A DNA stretch of 64,000 nucleotides, from contig OX940860.1 of the NCBI GenBank assembly GCA_954871525.1, positions 31,342,001 through 31,406,000 of the forward strand, given 5' to 3'. Shown here piece after piece: positions 1-12,650 of this stretch. Each line of letters starts with the position of its first letter. Positions within the stretch are counted from its first letter, which is position 1. Both the position numbers and the translations under genes were made by a program. The notes below the pieces were generated by a model. The model was not told where the DNA came from, did not search any database, and saw only the letters and a program-made list of their open reading frames with translations. The DNA comes from Parietaria judaica. Taxonomy: Eukaryota > Streptophyta > Magnoliopsida > Rosales > Urticaceae.

Positions 1-313
1 AACCGTGAGCGGTGAAAATTACTTCGTTCTACCTAATTTTTTAAAAATAAATAATTATAACCAATAATTAATATTTAAATTTAAATATTTAATTATTTGT
101 TATTATTGAAAAAAAATTATTAAAAATAAAAATAAAAAATAATTTTGTTTAAAAAATAAAAATATTTTTTTAAAAAAATAATAATTACGTGGCATGCCAC
201 GTGGCGGCCAAGTGCCATGTGGCATGCCACGTGGCAAAGTCCGATTGCCACATAGATAGATATTCTCGGTCAACTCCCAAATGCTAAGTTTGGGTACTTT
301 TGCCGCCATTTAC
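1..313. mobile_element. Partial MITE, right half, cut by window start
   Basis: The right end carries the same terminal motif seen at 57468-57939: a stretch like GGTCAACTCCCAAATG, then TTTGGGTACTTTTGCCGCC. Between about 187 and 236 lies a palindromic block with CCACGTGGC twice and GTGGCATGCCAC. The left end is outside the window, so target duplication and class cannot be tested here. It is probably a diverged relative of the Mutator-type MITE further right. Confidence 0.45.
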
Positions 314-3300
314 GGAGATATCAAAGGTTTACTGTCTCTACAATGGCGTTGTATGGAGTTTTTTTTTTATTAAAAAAACTAAAGATTATTAGATTTTTAT
401 TTTCTCTACAAATTACTTCCACTGCTGACTAAAAATTGAAACTCACCTGGAGCACGTGCACGGCTCGGTGATTTTAACGGAAAGACTCGAACTCTAAGAT
501 AATTTAAACTCGGAATTACACTCCCGTAACTCCGTGACGGTGGGGGCCGATTTTCGACCTCAACATTCATGAGATGATCTGAACACTCTACTTCAAGGAT
601 GAGGATTCAATACTCAATTATTGAAGCGATTCATTGATCCTCACTAAAATTTACCGTGCTATACCTAGTAAATATCAATATTCAATCTTATCTTTTCTTC
701 TCTTTGTGTAATTCATTCCAAACAAATACAATATTTTTTTCTCCTTTTTTTTTTCCTTCTATATAACAAACAACATAGTTAGACAGAAAAGAATATAATC
801 ATGCCCTCGTTATAATCTTAACTATATACTAGGAAAAAAAGATATATAATTTCCCTAATTTTAATGTTATTTCTTATTTTTCATATTACTAAACCCCATT
901 TAATATGTTCGGACATAAATGTTCCATCAATTATTTATTTATTTATTTTTGTCTTTGAAACATCTCTAATAATAAATTAAAAGAGTCTTGTGTGAACGAG
1001 AGACAAAACAAACCTTCTTATCTATACATTTAATTATTTAACAACTCACATTTATTCTCACGTGAATACACAAACCTTCTATTTTTTAATTATTTTTCAT
1101 GCACTGCGTCGTTCCAATTAATTGAAAACATGAAGCAAGATTGATCATATATATTAGAATATTTATCCTTCACGAGCAGAAAGTGGTGACCTTTTAATGA
1201 ATGATTAAGTGATTTTATCCATATTATATTATATAGTTGGGAGAGACATGTCTAATAAATAGGAAAGTGAAAGGAGATAACATAAATGTCAAAGCACGCA
1301 AACTATTTTTAGTCCAAAGTTTTTAAAATTCACGTGTGTAGACCCTTTAAAATTTATTTATACTTGCGTACTGTATCAAGTCGTCCATATTTTTCTTCAT
1401 AATGCGTTCTCATTTTATATATGTACACAGGACAAAAAAAATTAAAAGCTTTGTTAGATAATTATTATTTTTTTGCTCAAGAAAGAAAAGCTTTGTTAGA
1501 TATTGGGCAAATAACAAGCAAGATTACTTTTAGTAAGTTTGTTAGATAGAAATATAGCCTTTAAAATCAAAGGTTAGTAGCGGCATAAATACTTATACTT
1601 AATTTCTGTTGTGGCAATTTGAACCTACAACATGAAAAAGCATGGTAATCCAAAGACAAAAGACACAACCTTAATCAGTTTTGAAAGTGATTTTCTTTCA
1701 AATTAAGAATTTCATTCCAAAATTATCTTGCCCTGGACATAGCAAAATTGTCTTTAGCGTTGTCTCTCACCGACACACGAGCTCCGTTTAAAAGAATGGA
1801 TGCATCCACCGCGTACCAATTGACAATTTGCGTCTCTCCTCGCTCACGGACTTCAACTCTTGCAAGTCGCGTCTGCAATCCTACATGTCAAAATCTTAAT
1901 CAATATGTATTTTTTCAACTTTCAACGCCACTTTACTTACCTTACCTCCACAGAATTAATTAGAAGGTACGCTCATCTTAAAAACGACGAGTTATTTGTC
2001 TTCGCACGAGTTTTACAGGAAAACGACACTATTCAAAGAGTAAGTTCCAAATTTTATGTCGTGTTATCTCATTGGGATTGAGAAATAGATGGGCTTTGCC
2101 AAGGAGTATAACTTCAATGGCCCTTTTTTTTTTTTTTTCTTCAAATGAAGGGTTTGTACCTGGCCAAAATCAGGCTTCCACTCCTTTTTTGTTTCAAGGT
2201 TTAAGCTTTTTTGGTCATTTTTAATACATTATGTAGTTTAGGTAATTTTTTTACAAGTTGTTTCGTGTAATTATCGGTTTGAGATTATACGAGATTTGAG
2301 TTCTCAAACATTATATTGACGAGGAAAAAAAATATTTTTAGTTTAATTTAAAGTTAAACGCATGATTTTATTTGGCTTACTTCATACTTGGATGATAGAT
2401 TTTTTTTGTTGCATAAAGTTTGTTTTTGTTTCTATGGATAAAGAATACCTAATAATATGTCACTATCTAATGCATTAAATTATCAATTATGAACCATTTA
2501 CTTTATCTCTTTTAAGAGCGATGTCATGAAAAAGCTAATCTAATTATTCAATATATAGATCATATAGAATATTGATAGTATACTCTCTAATAATGACATT
2601 TATATTATACCTCTGGATATTTTCTTAGATATTTATTTATTTATTTAATTCATTCATTTTATTGGTGACAGGCCAATAGTTTACAGCCACATTTCCTATA
2701 TCTACTTTATTTATATAAAAATCCAACCATCTAGTTACCATCTAAATTAAAGAGCCTTTTGATTTAAATTTAAGAATATTTGTCTATAAATATCCAATCT
2801 TGTACCAATTGTTTCTCGTCATAATCTTTTTCTTTTTCTTGCGGTAATAGTATCCAAAATCTACAAAACAATACCAAGGTTCATTTTCGTACATAAGCTA
2901 GAGACACACATGACATATCTAGTTTAATAAAATTGATAAATAGTTAATGTTTTCATAATTTAATTATAGCTCACTTTGACGGGATATAAACTGAATTGGA
3001 CCTTATATATTTTATGATCTTTAGATACTTTTACCATTAAAAAATAAATTGAAAATATGCCGGCCCAAATACCGCAAATACCCCTTAAATTTTTAGAGTA
3101 AGTTCTGAATTCCCCCTCCGAGAAATTAGTACCCTCTTTGACTAGAATAATAAACGTGTCATATATACATTGCACTTCGTTACACATTAAAAAAAAGCGT
3201 ATAATTTATAGCCCACACAAAAACCTCACTCTCATAATCTTCGGTCTTGCAACAACTTAACCCATTTCTTTTTTTCTTTTTAATTTTCTTAAAAAAAAAA

Positions 3301-3501
3301 CTGTTGAAATCCATCGAAAGAAGAAAGTTCACGAGACGAAGCAAACAAAAACACAGTCAGTCACGAGACACCAAAAGACACAAACTTTGCTTTCGTCTCT
3401 CACTCACTGAGAGTAGTGATCCATATTCTTCTTCGGAGATCGCCATTTATTTGAGAGCTTCGCTGACATCATCGTCGTCGTCATCATCAGATTCCGCAGC
3501 C
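314..3501. other. AT-rich intergenic region, no intact gene seen
   Basis: Apart from the exon-like remnant at 1723-1872 I see no supported gene in this 3.2-kb stretch. It is AT-rich with poly(A/T) tracts. The last 300 bases form the upstream and 5' leader region of the phospholipase gene; a weak TATA-like stretch (TATAATTTATAG) lies near 3200. Confidence 0.5.
1723..1872 (-). pseudogene. Orphan exon-like open frame (unidentified)
   Basis: On the minus strand a TTGCAG acceptor-like site at about 1873-1878 is followed by 49 codons without a stop, then TAA. The segment is richer in GC and looks more like protein-coding sequence than its flanks: it reads TRLARVEVRERGETQIV, continues NWYAVDASILLNG, and ends in AMSRAR. 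Upstream on the same strand a GAG/GTAAGG donor-like site exists near 1950, but the sequence before it is short and has stops in two of three frames. I do not recognise the protein. It may be the last exon of a decayed or captured gene. Confidence 0.25.
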
Positions 3502-4815
3502 ATGAAAGCATCGCTTTGGTTCCTGATGCTGTCTCTGTCTCTGGTGCTGACTGTAAATTACGCCCGTGCCCTCAACATCGGCGTCCAAGCCACCGATGTC
3601 TCCGTCTCTATGGTTAGTTTCGATCCATATGTATTCTATGTTTCTTAATATATATATATATATATGATGTATTTATGTATGAATGTTTTCTGTGCAGAGC
3701 AAAACTTGCAGCCGGAAATGCGAGTCAGACTTCTGTTCAGGTATGTTTTGGGTTTCGGATCAAATTCCCGGAATCGGCTTCCGTTTTTATTTATTTATCT
3801 TTCTATCTAGATATTCATGTTAATTCATCTGGACCGTCGGAACAAATTAACTTTCTTGAAAATTCGGCTAAAAAATTATAACATGAATATCCGGATCCGG
3901 GTTTTGCCGGACAGGAAAACATGGGATTGGATATGTATATATATGAAAATCATGTGACTAATATTTGATTTGGTTTGTTATTGTGGGATAAAAAGTGCCA
4001 CCATTTCTGAGATATGGGAAGTACTGTGGGCTGCTGTACAGTGGATGCCCAGGAGAGAAGCCCTGCGATGGCCTTGATGCTTGTTGCATGAAACATGACA
4101 ATTGTGTTCAATCCAAGAACAGTAAGTATATCTATATGTGTATATATATGTATATATGAGAAATTTGTTACATTTTTATATTAAAAAAATCATTACTTTG
4201 CATGTCTACTTATTACAAGTATGCTGCAACTTAAGAGAGTAAATTATTCCCAATTGTGGGGTGAACGGGGTACGTTCGGTGTTAGTGTAGTATTTTACTA
4301 ATAAAATTTCGAATGGTGCATTTCGGTATTTTTGTGAAGGAAAATCGAATACCATATTTTAGGTGCAAAAAGCCGTATTTACCAAGTCTTCATTATTTGG
4401 TAGCGGTATGATCGGAATTTTAGCCATCTTTATCGCCATTTTTAGCCATCAATCAGTATTCTATTTTAGAAGTGTATCATTGAACTTGATCGCCAGAAGA
4501 ATTAACTGAAGTTTCATATTTTTGGTTTTGTTAAATTTCAGAAAATTTCATTTTCATATTCTTTAATTTATTGTAGATTTATCCGTCCCCCGAGATTTGT
4601 ATTCTGGGTCCGCCCCTAAATGTGTAAATATATGTGCAGATGACTATCTAAGCGAAGAATGCAGCCAGAAATTCATAAACTGCATGGGGAAATTCCAGAA
4701 GTCGGGAGGGTCAAGTTTCAAGGGCAACACTTGCGACGTCAACGAAGTCATCGACATCATCACTCTCGTCATGGAAGCTGCTCTTATTGCCGGACGAGTT
4801 CTTCACAAGCCCTGA
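3502..4815 (+). CDS. PLA2-ALPHA: Secretory phospholipase A2 (PLA2-alpha type)
   Basis: Small secreted Ca2+-dependent enzyme that cleaves the sn-2 acyl chain of phospholipids, giving a lysophospholipid and a free fatty acid. It acts in the secretory pathway and apoplast. Four exons join in phase: 3502-3612, 3698-3740, 3996-4121, 4640-4815, giving 151 aa. Residues 1 to about 24 are a hydrophobic signal peptide. The mature part has 12 cysteines, the Ca2+ loop YGKYCG and the active-site helix DACCMKHDNC with the catalytic His-Asp pair. The C-terminus (EAALIAGRVLHKP) resembles Arabidopsis PLA2-alpha rather than the KTEL-ended beta form. ATG 3502 is the first ATG that gives the signal peptide. Introns use GTTAG, GTATG and GTAAG donors. 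The last intron (518 bp) is the longest and holds no recognised element. Confidence 0.93.
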
Positions 4816-5470
4816 TCTTCTTCTACTCTCAATTTTCGTAACTCGAATTTCCCGTGAACACCAACGTTATTTTTTCTGAATTGATGTAGCCGTTTTTTGT
4901 GTTTGTATGTTTTGCTTTCATCAAGGCTTCAAATCTCAGCCTAAATAGATAACATTCACATTTTAGACTAATAGAAATGGGGTTGTTATAAAAGTTCACG
5001 AATGTCGAATTTTCACAACTTTGAGCTGATATTCGCTTTCTATTTGATTGTGACCCGAATCCTTCTTCGAAGCTTCGCTTGCTCTGTTTGGAGGTTCAGG
5101 GTGAGGCTTCGTGATTAGGACATTTCGGCCGGATAGACCCGAGAATAATGATTTTACCCTAATGTGCGATTTTAGGCTCTATTGTTACAACCGTTGCCAA
5201 GTAAAAGTTTTATGTTGATTTCCTTTTATTTTCGTACCGAATTGTGTTCGTATTATAACAAGTTGTGTTCGGATTTCAAACAGGTCCTGAAAACTCTCGT
5301 AATGATATCTGTAATTAATTAGTAACATAACGGAATATAACATTTGCCAAAATGTAGGAAAGAGTTCTGTATGATCTCTATATACATCCAAATCAACCAA
5401 TTCAGCATTCTGTTCTTACAGTTTACATGAGACTTTTTCTCTCAACTAGCCGAGACATCTACAGATACTA

Positions 5471-6384
5471 AGGGTGTGTTTGTTTACATTAAGATTAAGA
5501 CGTCTTAATCTGAATGCAAATCTGAATATTAAGATGTGACATCTGAATCTGAATGAATACAAATTAAGTCTGTTTGTTTTTTAGATCTGAATACAGATCT
5601 GAATGCATCTTTATTTTTTCGAACCAAATTTTTTATTAGCTTTAATAAATGCTTATTTTTTTAAATAAAAATACAAACATAAAATTAATTTAATTATATG
5701 ATGAAATGTAAATAATTTTTTAAACACTAATTTATATATTTTTTATAATAATAACACTAATAATAATAATAATTTATAATAAATTTTAATCTAATACATT
5801 TTCTTAAATACTTCAACTTGAAAATGATACATTATAGGCAAATTCTATCGTATAATAACATTTTTTTATAATCAATTTTTATATATATTTTATTTTAATG
5901 ATTATTTGATTTATTTATATTAATAAATTTGTAAATTTATATTTATAAAACGTAAAATTATATATAACATTTTAAATATATGAACTAATAATATATCTTT
6001 CTAACTTTTAGTTATAAATTTAAGATAATTTTATATTTTAATATATTTTTATTAAAAAATCAAAATTCATATTTTTTTTAAAACGTCGAAAATATATCTT
6101 TCCACCTATCATTGGATTAGTCTTGTCTCAAGCTTTCCAATGGTATTTTTTATGACTCCATTGGAGATATATAAATAAAGTTATGGAGTTTTGAAGTTTT
6201 TTGTTAAGAAAGTAATTAGGAGAGAGAATCTGAATGCCATTAAGTTACTTTTGCAAATCTGATTCATTAAGAGGCAAAAAGATGCATTAAGATGTTTAAA
6301 AAAGAAAAAAACAAATGCACTTAATAGACTTAAATCTGGCCCATTAAGATTAAGAGGTCTATTAAGTGCAAACAAACACACCCT
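5471..6384. mobile_element. Non-autonomous TIR element (hAT-like), about 0.9 kb
   Basis: The ends are inverted copies: AGGGTGTGTTTGTTT at 5471 and AAACAAACACACCCT ending at 6384. Subterminal sequence is rich in ATTAAG and CTTAAT motifs (for example AAGACGTCTTAATC). The interior is AT-rich with no transposase frame. The GGGTGTGTTTG terminus is typical of plant hAT MITEs. I could not see a clean 8-bp target duplication, so the class is inferred. Confidence 0.6.
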
Positions 6385-6856
6385 AAAACGGAAGAAAAAT
6401 AACGTTCAACAAATTCGATATTTATTACACAATAAATATCAGAACATATTAAAGGAATTGATTCGTAGCGTCATATAGGGGGTAAATGTGGTAGTGGGTC
6501 GCGCCCGTGGAGAGAGTCAAGAATCTGATTTGGAAGCGGTGAAGGACGAGAGAAGACCAGCAGCTTGGGCCGGGAGAATGTCGCCGAATGTTGATATTGC
6601 TGCCGTTGACCGGTCTTTAAATTTTCCGACTTGCTCGTCCGCTAATATGGATTTAAATATCAGGGTGCTTCTTCGGAATTTGCTCATTTTATAATATATA
6701 GATTACAGTCTTACACGAATCCTCATATGATATTATACGAATGTCATCCGACACGTCGTTTCATTGCCACTATGAGCATTTGTCGTTTTGCAAATACGAG
6801 TTGATAGACTATAAACTAACATTTGCAAAACAACCTTTGATATGAAAGAGGAGGAC

Positions 6857-6897
<41 letters not shown>
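6857..6897. repeat. (AAT)n microsatellite
   Basis: An uninterrupted AAT trinucleotide run of about 41 bases, close to 14 units. It is likely polymorphic in length. Confidence 0.95.
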
Positions 6898-6898
<1 letters not shown>

Positions 6899-7116
6899 CT
6901 TAATTAATTATAGTTGTAAAAGTTCCACACACAAATTTGTGGATAATCCACTACTATAAACTCTTTATTTTAATATTTAATATAGGTTTAACTTTATTAG
7001 TCCCTTGTAAATCCACTCCTCACACAAAAACATATTAATAATAATTAAAAAAAAACTAGAGCATCAAAGTTGAGTCATTCATCCCCTTGTGTACTTCTTT
7101 AAGATATTTTATATAC

Positions 7117-7755
7117 AGTAGAACCTCTATAAATTAATATTATTGGAACCGGCAAAAAATATTATCTTATCGGATTATTTAATTAACATATAAATTAATA
7201 ATTTATTAATTTATATATTAATGAAGAAAAAAATTATTAATTAGCTATAATTATATAAACATCTTTATTAGCAAAAAAATATTTCAATTTATTATATCGA
7301 GAATATTAACTTATCAATATTAAGAATATCAAGAGAGACTATTATAATTTAAAAAGATTTTATTAGAGTACCAATGTCAGAAATATTAAAGAACCCAGTG
7401 ATATTAAAGAGGAATAACAATAGCTTATTAGAGTAGTGATAATTAAAACTATAATAATTACTATAGAATCATATTTTAAGAAGACTACATGATTAGTGAT
7501 ATAATGTTATCTTTTTATTTAATGTGATTTCATAGTTATTTATGTTATATTTTATTTATAGTGATTTTATAATTATTTATACTGAATTATTAATTTATAT
7601 ATCACTTGGAACCTATATACTTTCTAAAAAAATAATTATCTTATAAATTTAGCGAATTATTAATTTAGCTAGTTAGGCCCGAGTCGGGACCGGACAAAAA
7701 TATTATTTAATCGCGACTATTAATTTATCGAGTATTAATTTATAGAGGTTCTACT
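7117..7755. mobile_element. TIR element with AGTAGAACCTCTATAAATTA ends
   Basis: A 639-bp AT-rich element. The left terminus begins AGTAGAACCTCTATAAATTA and the right terminus is its inverse, ending TATAGAGGTTCTACT. The inner part repeats the theme of ATTAATTTAT runs. There is no coding capacity. No convincing target-site duplication is visible, so I do not assign a superfamily. Confidence 0.6.
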
Positions 7756-7970
7756 AATATGATTAGATCAACTATTTGGGTCCACATATGATCTATGATT
7801 ATAATTAACAAATTTATCTACTCTACAAGTATATTTTGTCTCGTCGAATACGTTTATGGTAAACAAACATATGTTAAAAACAATGATTAATCGTGGAGAC
7901 ACGATTAGGATATAAATATTACGACACATTTGGCACATTACACACGCATTATCTCATAAATTCATTATAT

Positions 7971-8490
7971 ACTAAGAATTGGAATCTTTAGATTCAATTT
8001 AATATTTGAAAAATATACCCGAATGACTTCCAAATAAGATCATAACAGCATACATTTCATAAAGATCTATATATAGATATACTTCGATATTAAAAATTAA
8101 AAAAAAAAAACATGTAAACTATTTGTTATATTTTAAGAATTGCAATCTTTATTGGACTATTTATTTCATTTTGGAAGTCTATCTAAATGACTTCTAAATA
8201 AGTTCAAAATATCACACAATCCATCAAGATCTTTCATACTTCACATATATAATTCATTAATCAATTATGATTAAAGAAGACATGTAATTTGGTTCATTAC
8301 CTGTAAAATTTATATATTACATACTAAGAATTGCAATGTTTAAGACAAATTGGACTTTTTTTAATTTCAGATTTGGAAAGTATGTCTAAATGATTTTTTA
8401 AATAAGTTCAAGATATCATAAAATCCTTTAAGATCTATTCATAATTTCTTATACACAGTTCATGCAAAAATTGTGATTAAACAAGACATT
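7971..8490. repeat. Three degenerate tandem copies of a 160-200 bp unit
   Basis: Each copy starts near TAAGAATTG(G/C)AAT (7972, about 8134, about 8335). Each continues through a segment like CTAAATGACTTCTAAATAAG, then a TCAAGATCT or TAAGATCT motif. Divergence is high and unit length varies through indels, so this is an old duplication. Confidence 0.45.
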
Positions 8491-9103
8491 AAATGATTTT
8501 TTTAATAGGTAATAACAACATAAGTACCTAATTTTTAATTTTTGTGCTGATATAAACATAAATTTTAATTCACGGTCAAAGTTCATATTGTTTACTATTT
8601 CGTTTCACTCTAAAATTCTATCAACTTTTATAATTCATTGAACCAATTTTTTAATGTGTTGTTATGTTTTGAACGCGTATCACTTTCTAATAAATATATA
8701 TATTTTGTACCGGCAAGAGTTTAACAACAAATTAGATGAAAATGAAATTATAGCGAGAAATAAAACAACGAATGTTGAAAGCTGTAATCGTAAATAAAAT
8801 AAATTTACATATACCATAAACATCAAAATATAAAGTATTTACCTTGCTATTAACCGATTTAAATTTAATATTAAGGGTAATAAATTAATAATAATAATAT
8901 AAAAAATATGAATTATAAGACTATAAGATAAGGAAGAAACCATTTATTTATATTTTTCAAGACAAATTATTACTCTTTTCTCTCTCTTCTTCTGCCACAC
9001 CTCACCCACTTCCTTCCCTGTTCAATAAATCGACCCCAAATTTTCCCCCACTTTCTCTCGCTTTCCCGGAAAATCCATCCAGAAAATCCCCAATCCGCGC
9101 GAC

Positions 9104-11330
9104 ATGAGGGCTCAGAAGCGGTCGATCCAGGCGGTGGCCACGTGGGTGCGCCGCCAGCCGCCCAAGGTGAAGGCCTTCTTGGCAGTGATCTCCGGCATGA
9201 CCGCCCTCGTCCTGCTCCGATTCGTCGTCCACGATCACGACAACCTCTTCGTCGCCGCCGAGGCCGTCCACTCCATCGGAATCTCCGTCCTCATCTACAA
9301 GCTCATGAAGGAGAGGACCTGCGCCGGTAAGCGAGACTCATCATTTTCTTTTCTGTTTAGATTTGGCGAATTCGCTTCGTCTGCCTGTTTGGCGGAAGAG
9401 TTCGAGGAGCCTTGATCGATCTTGTGTCCGGATTTGTGAAATTCTATGGCGGATTTGACTTTGAAGATCATAAAGAATGATTCTTTGTTTTTCTGTTTTC
9501 GCGATTTTACTTTGAAGATCGTATGAGATTAAATTTGGGACTTTGTTCATCGAAGCTTCGTAGCAATCTGATCTAAGGGCTTTTAGCTTGAAAATGCGTC
9601 GGCAATTTAGGTATATATAGAAAGATATAGCTTTGTTTTTCGGTTTAGTTTCGGTATCGGCTCGGCTCATTGACAGTTTTTCAGCTGTATTTGTTGAGAA
9701 ATTATGGTTTACTTGAAACAGGAATGCGAAATAATGTATGCTTTTCTCCATTATATTCTGGTTTTTGTATTTTCGCTGGTATAATCGGTGTATCAATACG
9801 TGTTTTACATAAATTTAACGTTTAGTAGCTTACCATAAAAATGGAAATAACCATCTTAGCTTAGCTTTATGTCTCTGAATAATGTTTGTATTCGGGTATA
9901 TTTCTTTAATGAGCTTCCCGGATTTTGCTTTTTCAGATTTCTGATTCTCTGAATGTTTCACGTAGATGTTAGTCGAATTCTGCAACTCATGATTTTCAAC
10001 GCAATGCTTAGCTTTAGATAAAGTGAAAATTTTGAAATTGGGTTGATCGTTAAAATATTACTCGATACAGTGACTTTAGCGTCTCATAATCATTCCATTT
10101 CGGCTTTTCTTTTTCTTATTTTTAGTCGCCTCTTGGCGTTACTATCACTGGATTCGCTACATAAATAGGATCTTGTATTTCATGTCTGCTTCCGAGATTG
10201 CACCATTCTAAAACATTACGCTGAATGACGTGCAGGACTGTCACTGAAATCCCAGGAGCTAACGGCTATATTCTTAGCTGTTAGGCTGTACTGTAGTTTC
10301 GTTATGGAATACGACATACACACGCTGCTTGACCTAGCAACGTTGGGAACGACCCTTTGGGTTATTTATATGATCCGCTTCAAACTGAAGTCTAGCTACA
10401 TGGAGGACAAAGATAATTTCGCCATCTACTACGTGGTAAATATTTATAATAATTTTTTTTCTTACATTTCTAATCGTTTTTTTTTTTACTTAAAAATACT
10501 ATATATCTTACTATTTTTGGTTCCAATGCAGGTCGTACCATGTGCCGTGCTAGCTCTGCTCATTCACCCATCGACTTCCCATCACTTTGTGAACAGGATT
10601 TTCTGGGCTTTCTGTGTTTATCTCGAAGCTACATCGGTGCTTCCACAGTTGCGGGTCATGCAAAACACGAAGGCATGATTTGTAGAATTGTGAAATAATC
10701 TAAGATTATTTTATCGTTTTATTTATTTGATAAAAGTAATTCAATTTCCCGCTATCTTTTTTCTTTCAGATCGTTGAACCATTCACAGCTCACTATGTAT
10801 TCGCTCTGGGTATTGCACGGTTCCTCAGCTGTGCTCACTGGGTTCTTCAGGTTCGTTCGGCTTTCCTCATTTGAGTCATGTTAACGCACATTATGTGAAA
10901 TTTCTGAATAAATATTTCCGTAAGGCAGAAATGTCAAACAACTCGAGTTACTAACGGCTTCGACAGAGTGTATTAAATGGTTAAATAATTACTGAAATTT
11001 GGTTATATGTGGGTGTGTTAGTAGAAGGTTGACTTTTGAAGTGAACGGATGGTTGACCCGATATTTTGATACAGGTGTTAGATACTCGAGGACAGCTTCT
11101 GGTAGCGCTGGGGTACGGGCTATGGCCTTCGATGGTTCTCATCTCGGAGATCGTCCAAACTTTTATCTTGGCGGATTTCTGTTACTACTACGTCAAGAGG
11201 TTGGTTCCGTTTTCTCATCTCTCTTTCCCTTTTCGATGCAATTCGTATTCGTATTCATTTTCTTTTCATTTTTCTTTACAGTGTTTTCGGCGGACAGCTT
11301 GTTCTTCGTCTGCCTTCCGGAGTGGTATAA
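9104..11330 (+). CDS. ERD2-like / ER lumen protein retaining receptor family protein
   Basis: Multi-pass membrane protein of the KDEL/HDEL receptor family, whose classical members return escaped ER proteins from Golgi to ER. Six exons: 9104-9326, 10236-10435, 10532-10672, 10770-10850, 11075-11199, 11282-11330, giving 272 aa. Plant ERD2 proper is about 215 aa. This one has an N-terminal extension of about 55 residues (MRAQKRSIQAVATWVRRQPP...), which places it in the longer ERD2-related group. Conserved stretches include HSIGISVLIYKL, YMIRFKLKSSYM and EATSVLPQLRVMQNTK, followed by FTAHYVFALG. Intron 3 has no usable GT donor: the coding sequence ends AAG at 10672 and the intron begins GCATGA, so it is probably a GC-AG intron; reading through meets TGA two codons later. 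Whether the extended group binds HDEL ligands is not shown by the sequence. Confidence 0.9.
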
Positions 11331-11737
11331 TCCAAGGCTCTCCAGCCGTGTAACTCGGAAGACATGACGTCGTCACCAATCTAAGAATTTACTTATTTAT
11401 CCCCCTAGGCATGTGGTTTCTTCTCTTAGGTTAGCTTCCCCTTTTGCAAATGGGTCCCTGATTTCCCTCTTGGTATCTTTTTGACCCGAAGTGAAGGTGT
11501 GGGTTGTTTTTGAGAATGGGCATTTGAAGAAATCTGGTTTTTAGTATTTATGTATTATTGAACAATATGATTCTCATACTATATTTTTTCTTATTTTAGC
11601 CTAGCTTTGGCAAAAGGGCCTACTAGTCAAATCACATGATTCTCCTGTTTAACCAACTCGAAATGTGAAATTGAAATCATATGTCAAAGGCTCAAAGCAT
11701 ATAATAATACAATATATATATATATATATATATATAT
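11331..11737. other. 3' flank of ERD2-like gene, TA microsatellite
   Basis: Probable 3' UTR followed by AT-rich DNA ending in a (TA)n run at about 11713-11736, into which the foldback element appears to have inserted. No gene seen. Confidence 0.5.
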
Positions 11738-11884
11738 GGAAACTTGAAAAACAGTCCCCCAAAAAACAAGTTCTACCTCTTTTGTCTCCCACTTTAATAA
11801 ATCTGTATATCTATTCCCCAATTTTTATTTTGCCCTAATTTTGACAAAAATACCCTTTTTTACGATGTTTTTTTTTTCATCTTT

Positions 11885-12650
11885 GTAGACACTTTGGAAA
11901 TAGTACGAAATATTTGTTAGACCGTTTTTTGCCTCATTTCGGACCGTTTTTGGTATTGGCTTAGATAGTTTCTAGGTTTCGGAAAAAGGCTTAGACAGTT
12001 TCATGCATAGAGTTAGACACTAAATAAAGCCTAAGTAGACACTTCTTTATTTTCAAAATAAGGTCCATCAAATTATAATTTTGTTCGAATTACAAGTTTA
12101 TATGTGGTTAGACACTTTTGTGCATCAAAAGGACTATTTTTTGCATCTTTGTAGACACTTTGGAAATAATACGAAATATTTGTTAGACCGTTTTTTGCCT
12201 CATTTCGGACCGTTTTTGGTATTGGCTTAGATAGTTTCTAGGTTTCGGAAAAAGGCTTAGACAATTTCATGCATAGAGTTTGACACTAAATAAAGCTTAA
12301 GTAGACACTTCTTTATTTTCAAAATAAAGTCCCTCAAATTATTATTTGGTTGGAATTACAAGTTTATATGTGGTTAGACACTTTTGTACTTCAAAAGAAC
12401 TATCTTTTGCATCTTTGTAGACACTTTGGAAATAACACGAAATATTTGTTAGACACTTTTTTGGCTTATTGTGGACCGTTTTAGGTATTGGCTTAGACAG
12501 TTTCTAGGTTTCGAAAAAAAGGCTTAGACAGTTTCATGCCTAGAGTTAGACACTAAATAAAGCCTAAGTAGACACTTCTTTGTATTCAAAATAAAGTCAT
12601 TCAAATTATTACTTGGTTGGAATTACAAGTTTAATTGTGGTTAGACACTT
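11885..12650 (+). repeat. Left arm: three 266-bp units
   Basis: The anchor GTAGACACTTTGGAAATA occurs at 11885, 12151 and 12418, spacing 266 and 267. Each unit carries six or seven TAGAC motifs (inverse GTCTA), in contexts such as TTAGACACTT and CTTAGACAGTTTC. The third unit runs into the orientation switch near 12650. Confidence 0.85.

Larger units (their letters stand above)
4816..9103. other. Intergenic region with MITEs and simple repeats
   Basis: No gene is supported in these 4.3 kb. The stretch holds two terminal-inverted-repeat elements, an AAT microsatellite and a degenerate tandem repeat, listed separately. A moderately GC-rich patch at 6480-6690 is open in one frame, but only from a GTG, and resembles nothing I know. 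From about 8940 the pyrimidine-rich sequence is probably the 5' leader of the ERD2-like gene. Confidence 0.5.

Noticed and set aside
6488..6694. GC-richer 68-codon frame
   Set aside because: Opens at GTG; an internal ATG leaves under 40 codons; nothing recognisable.
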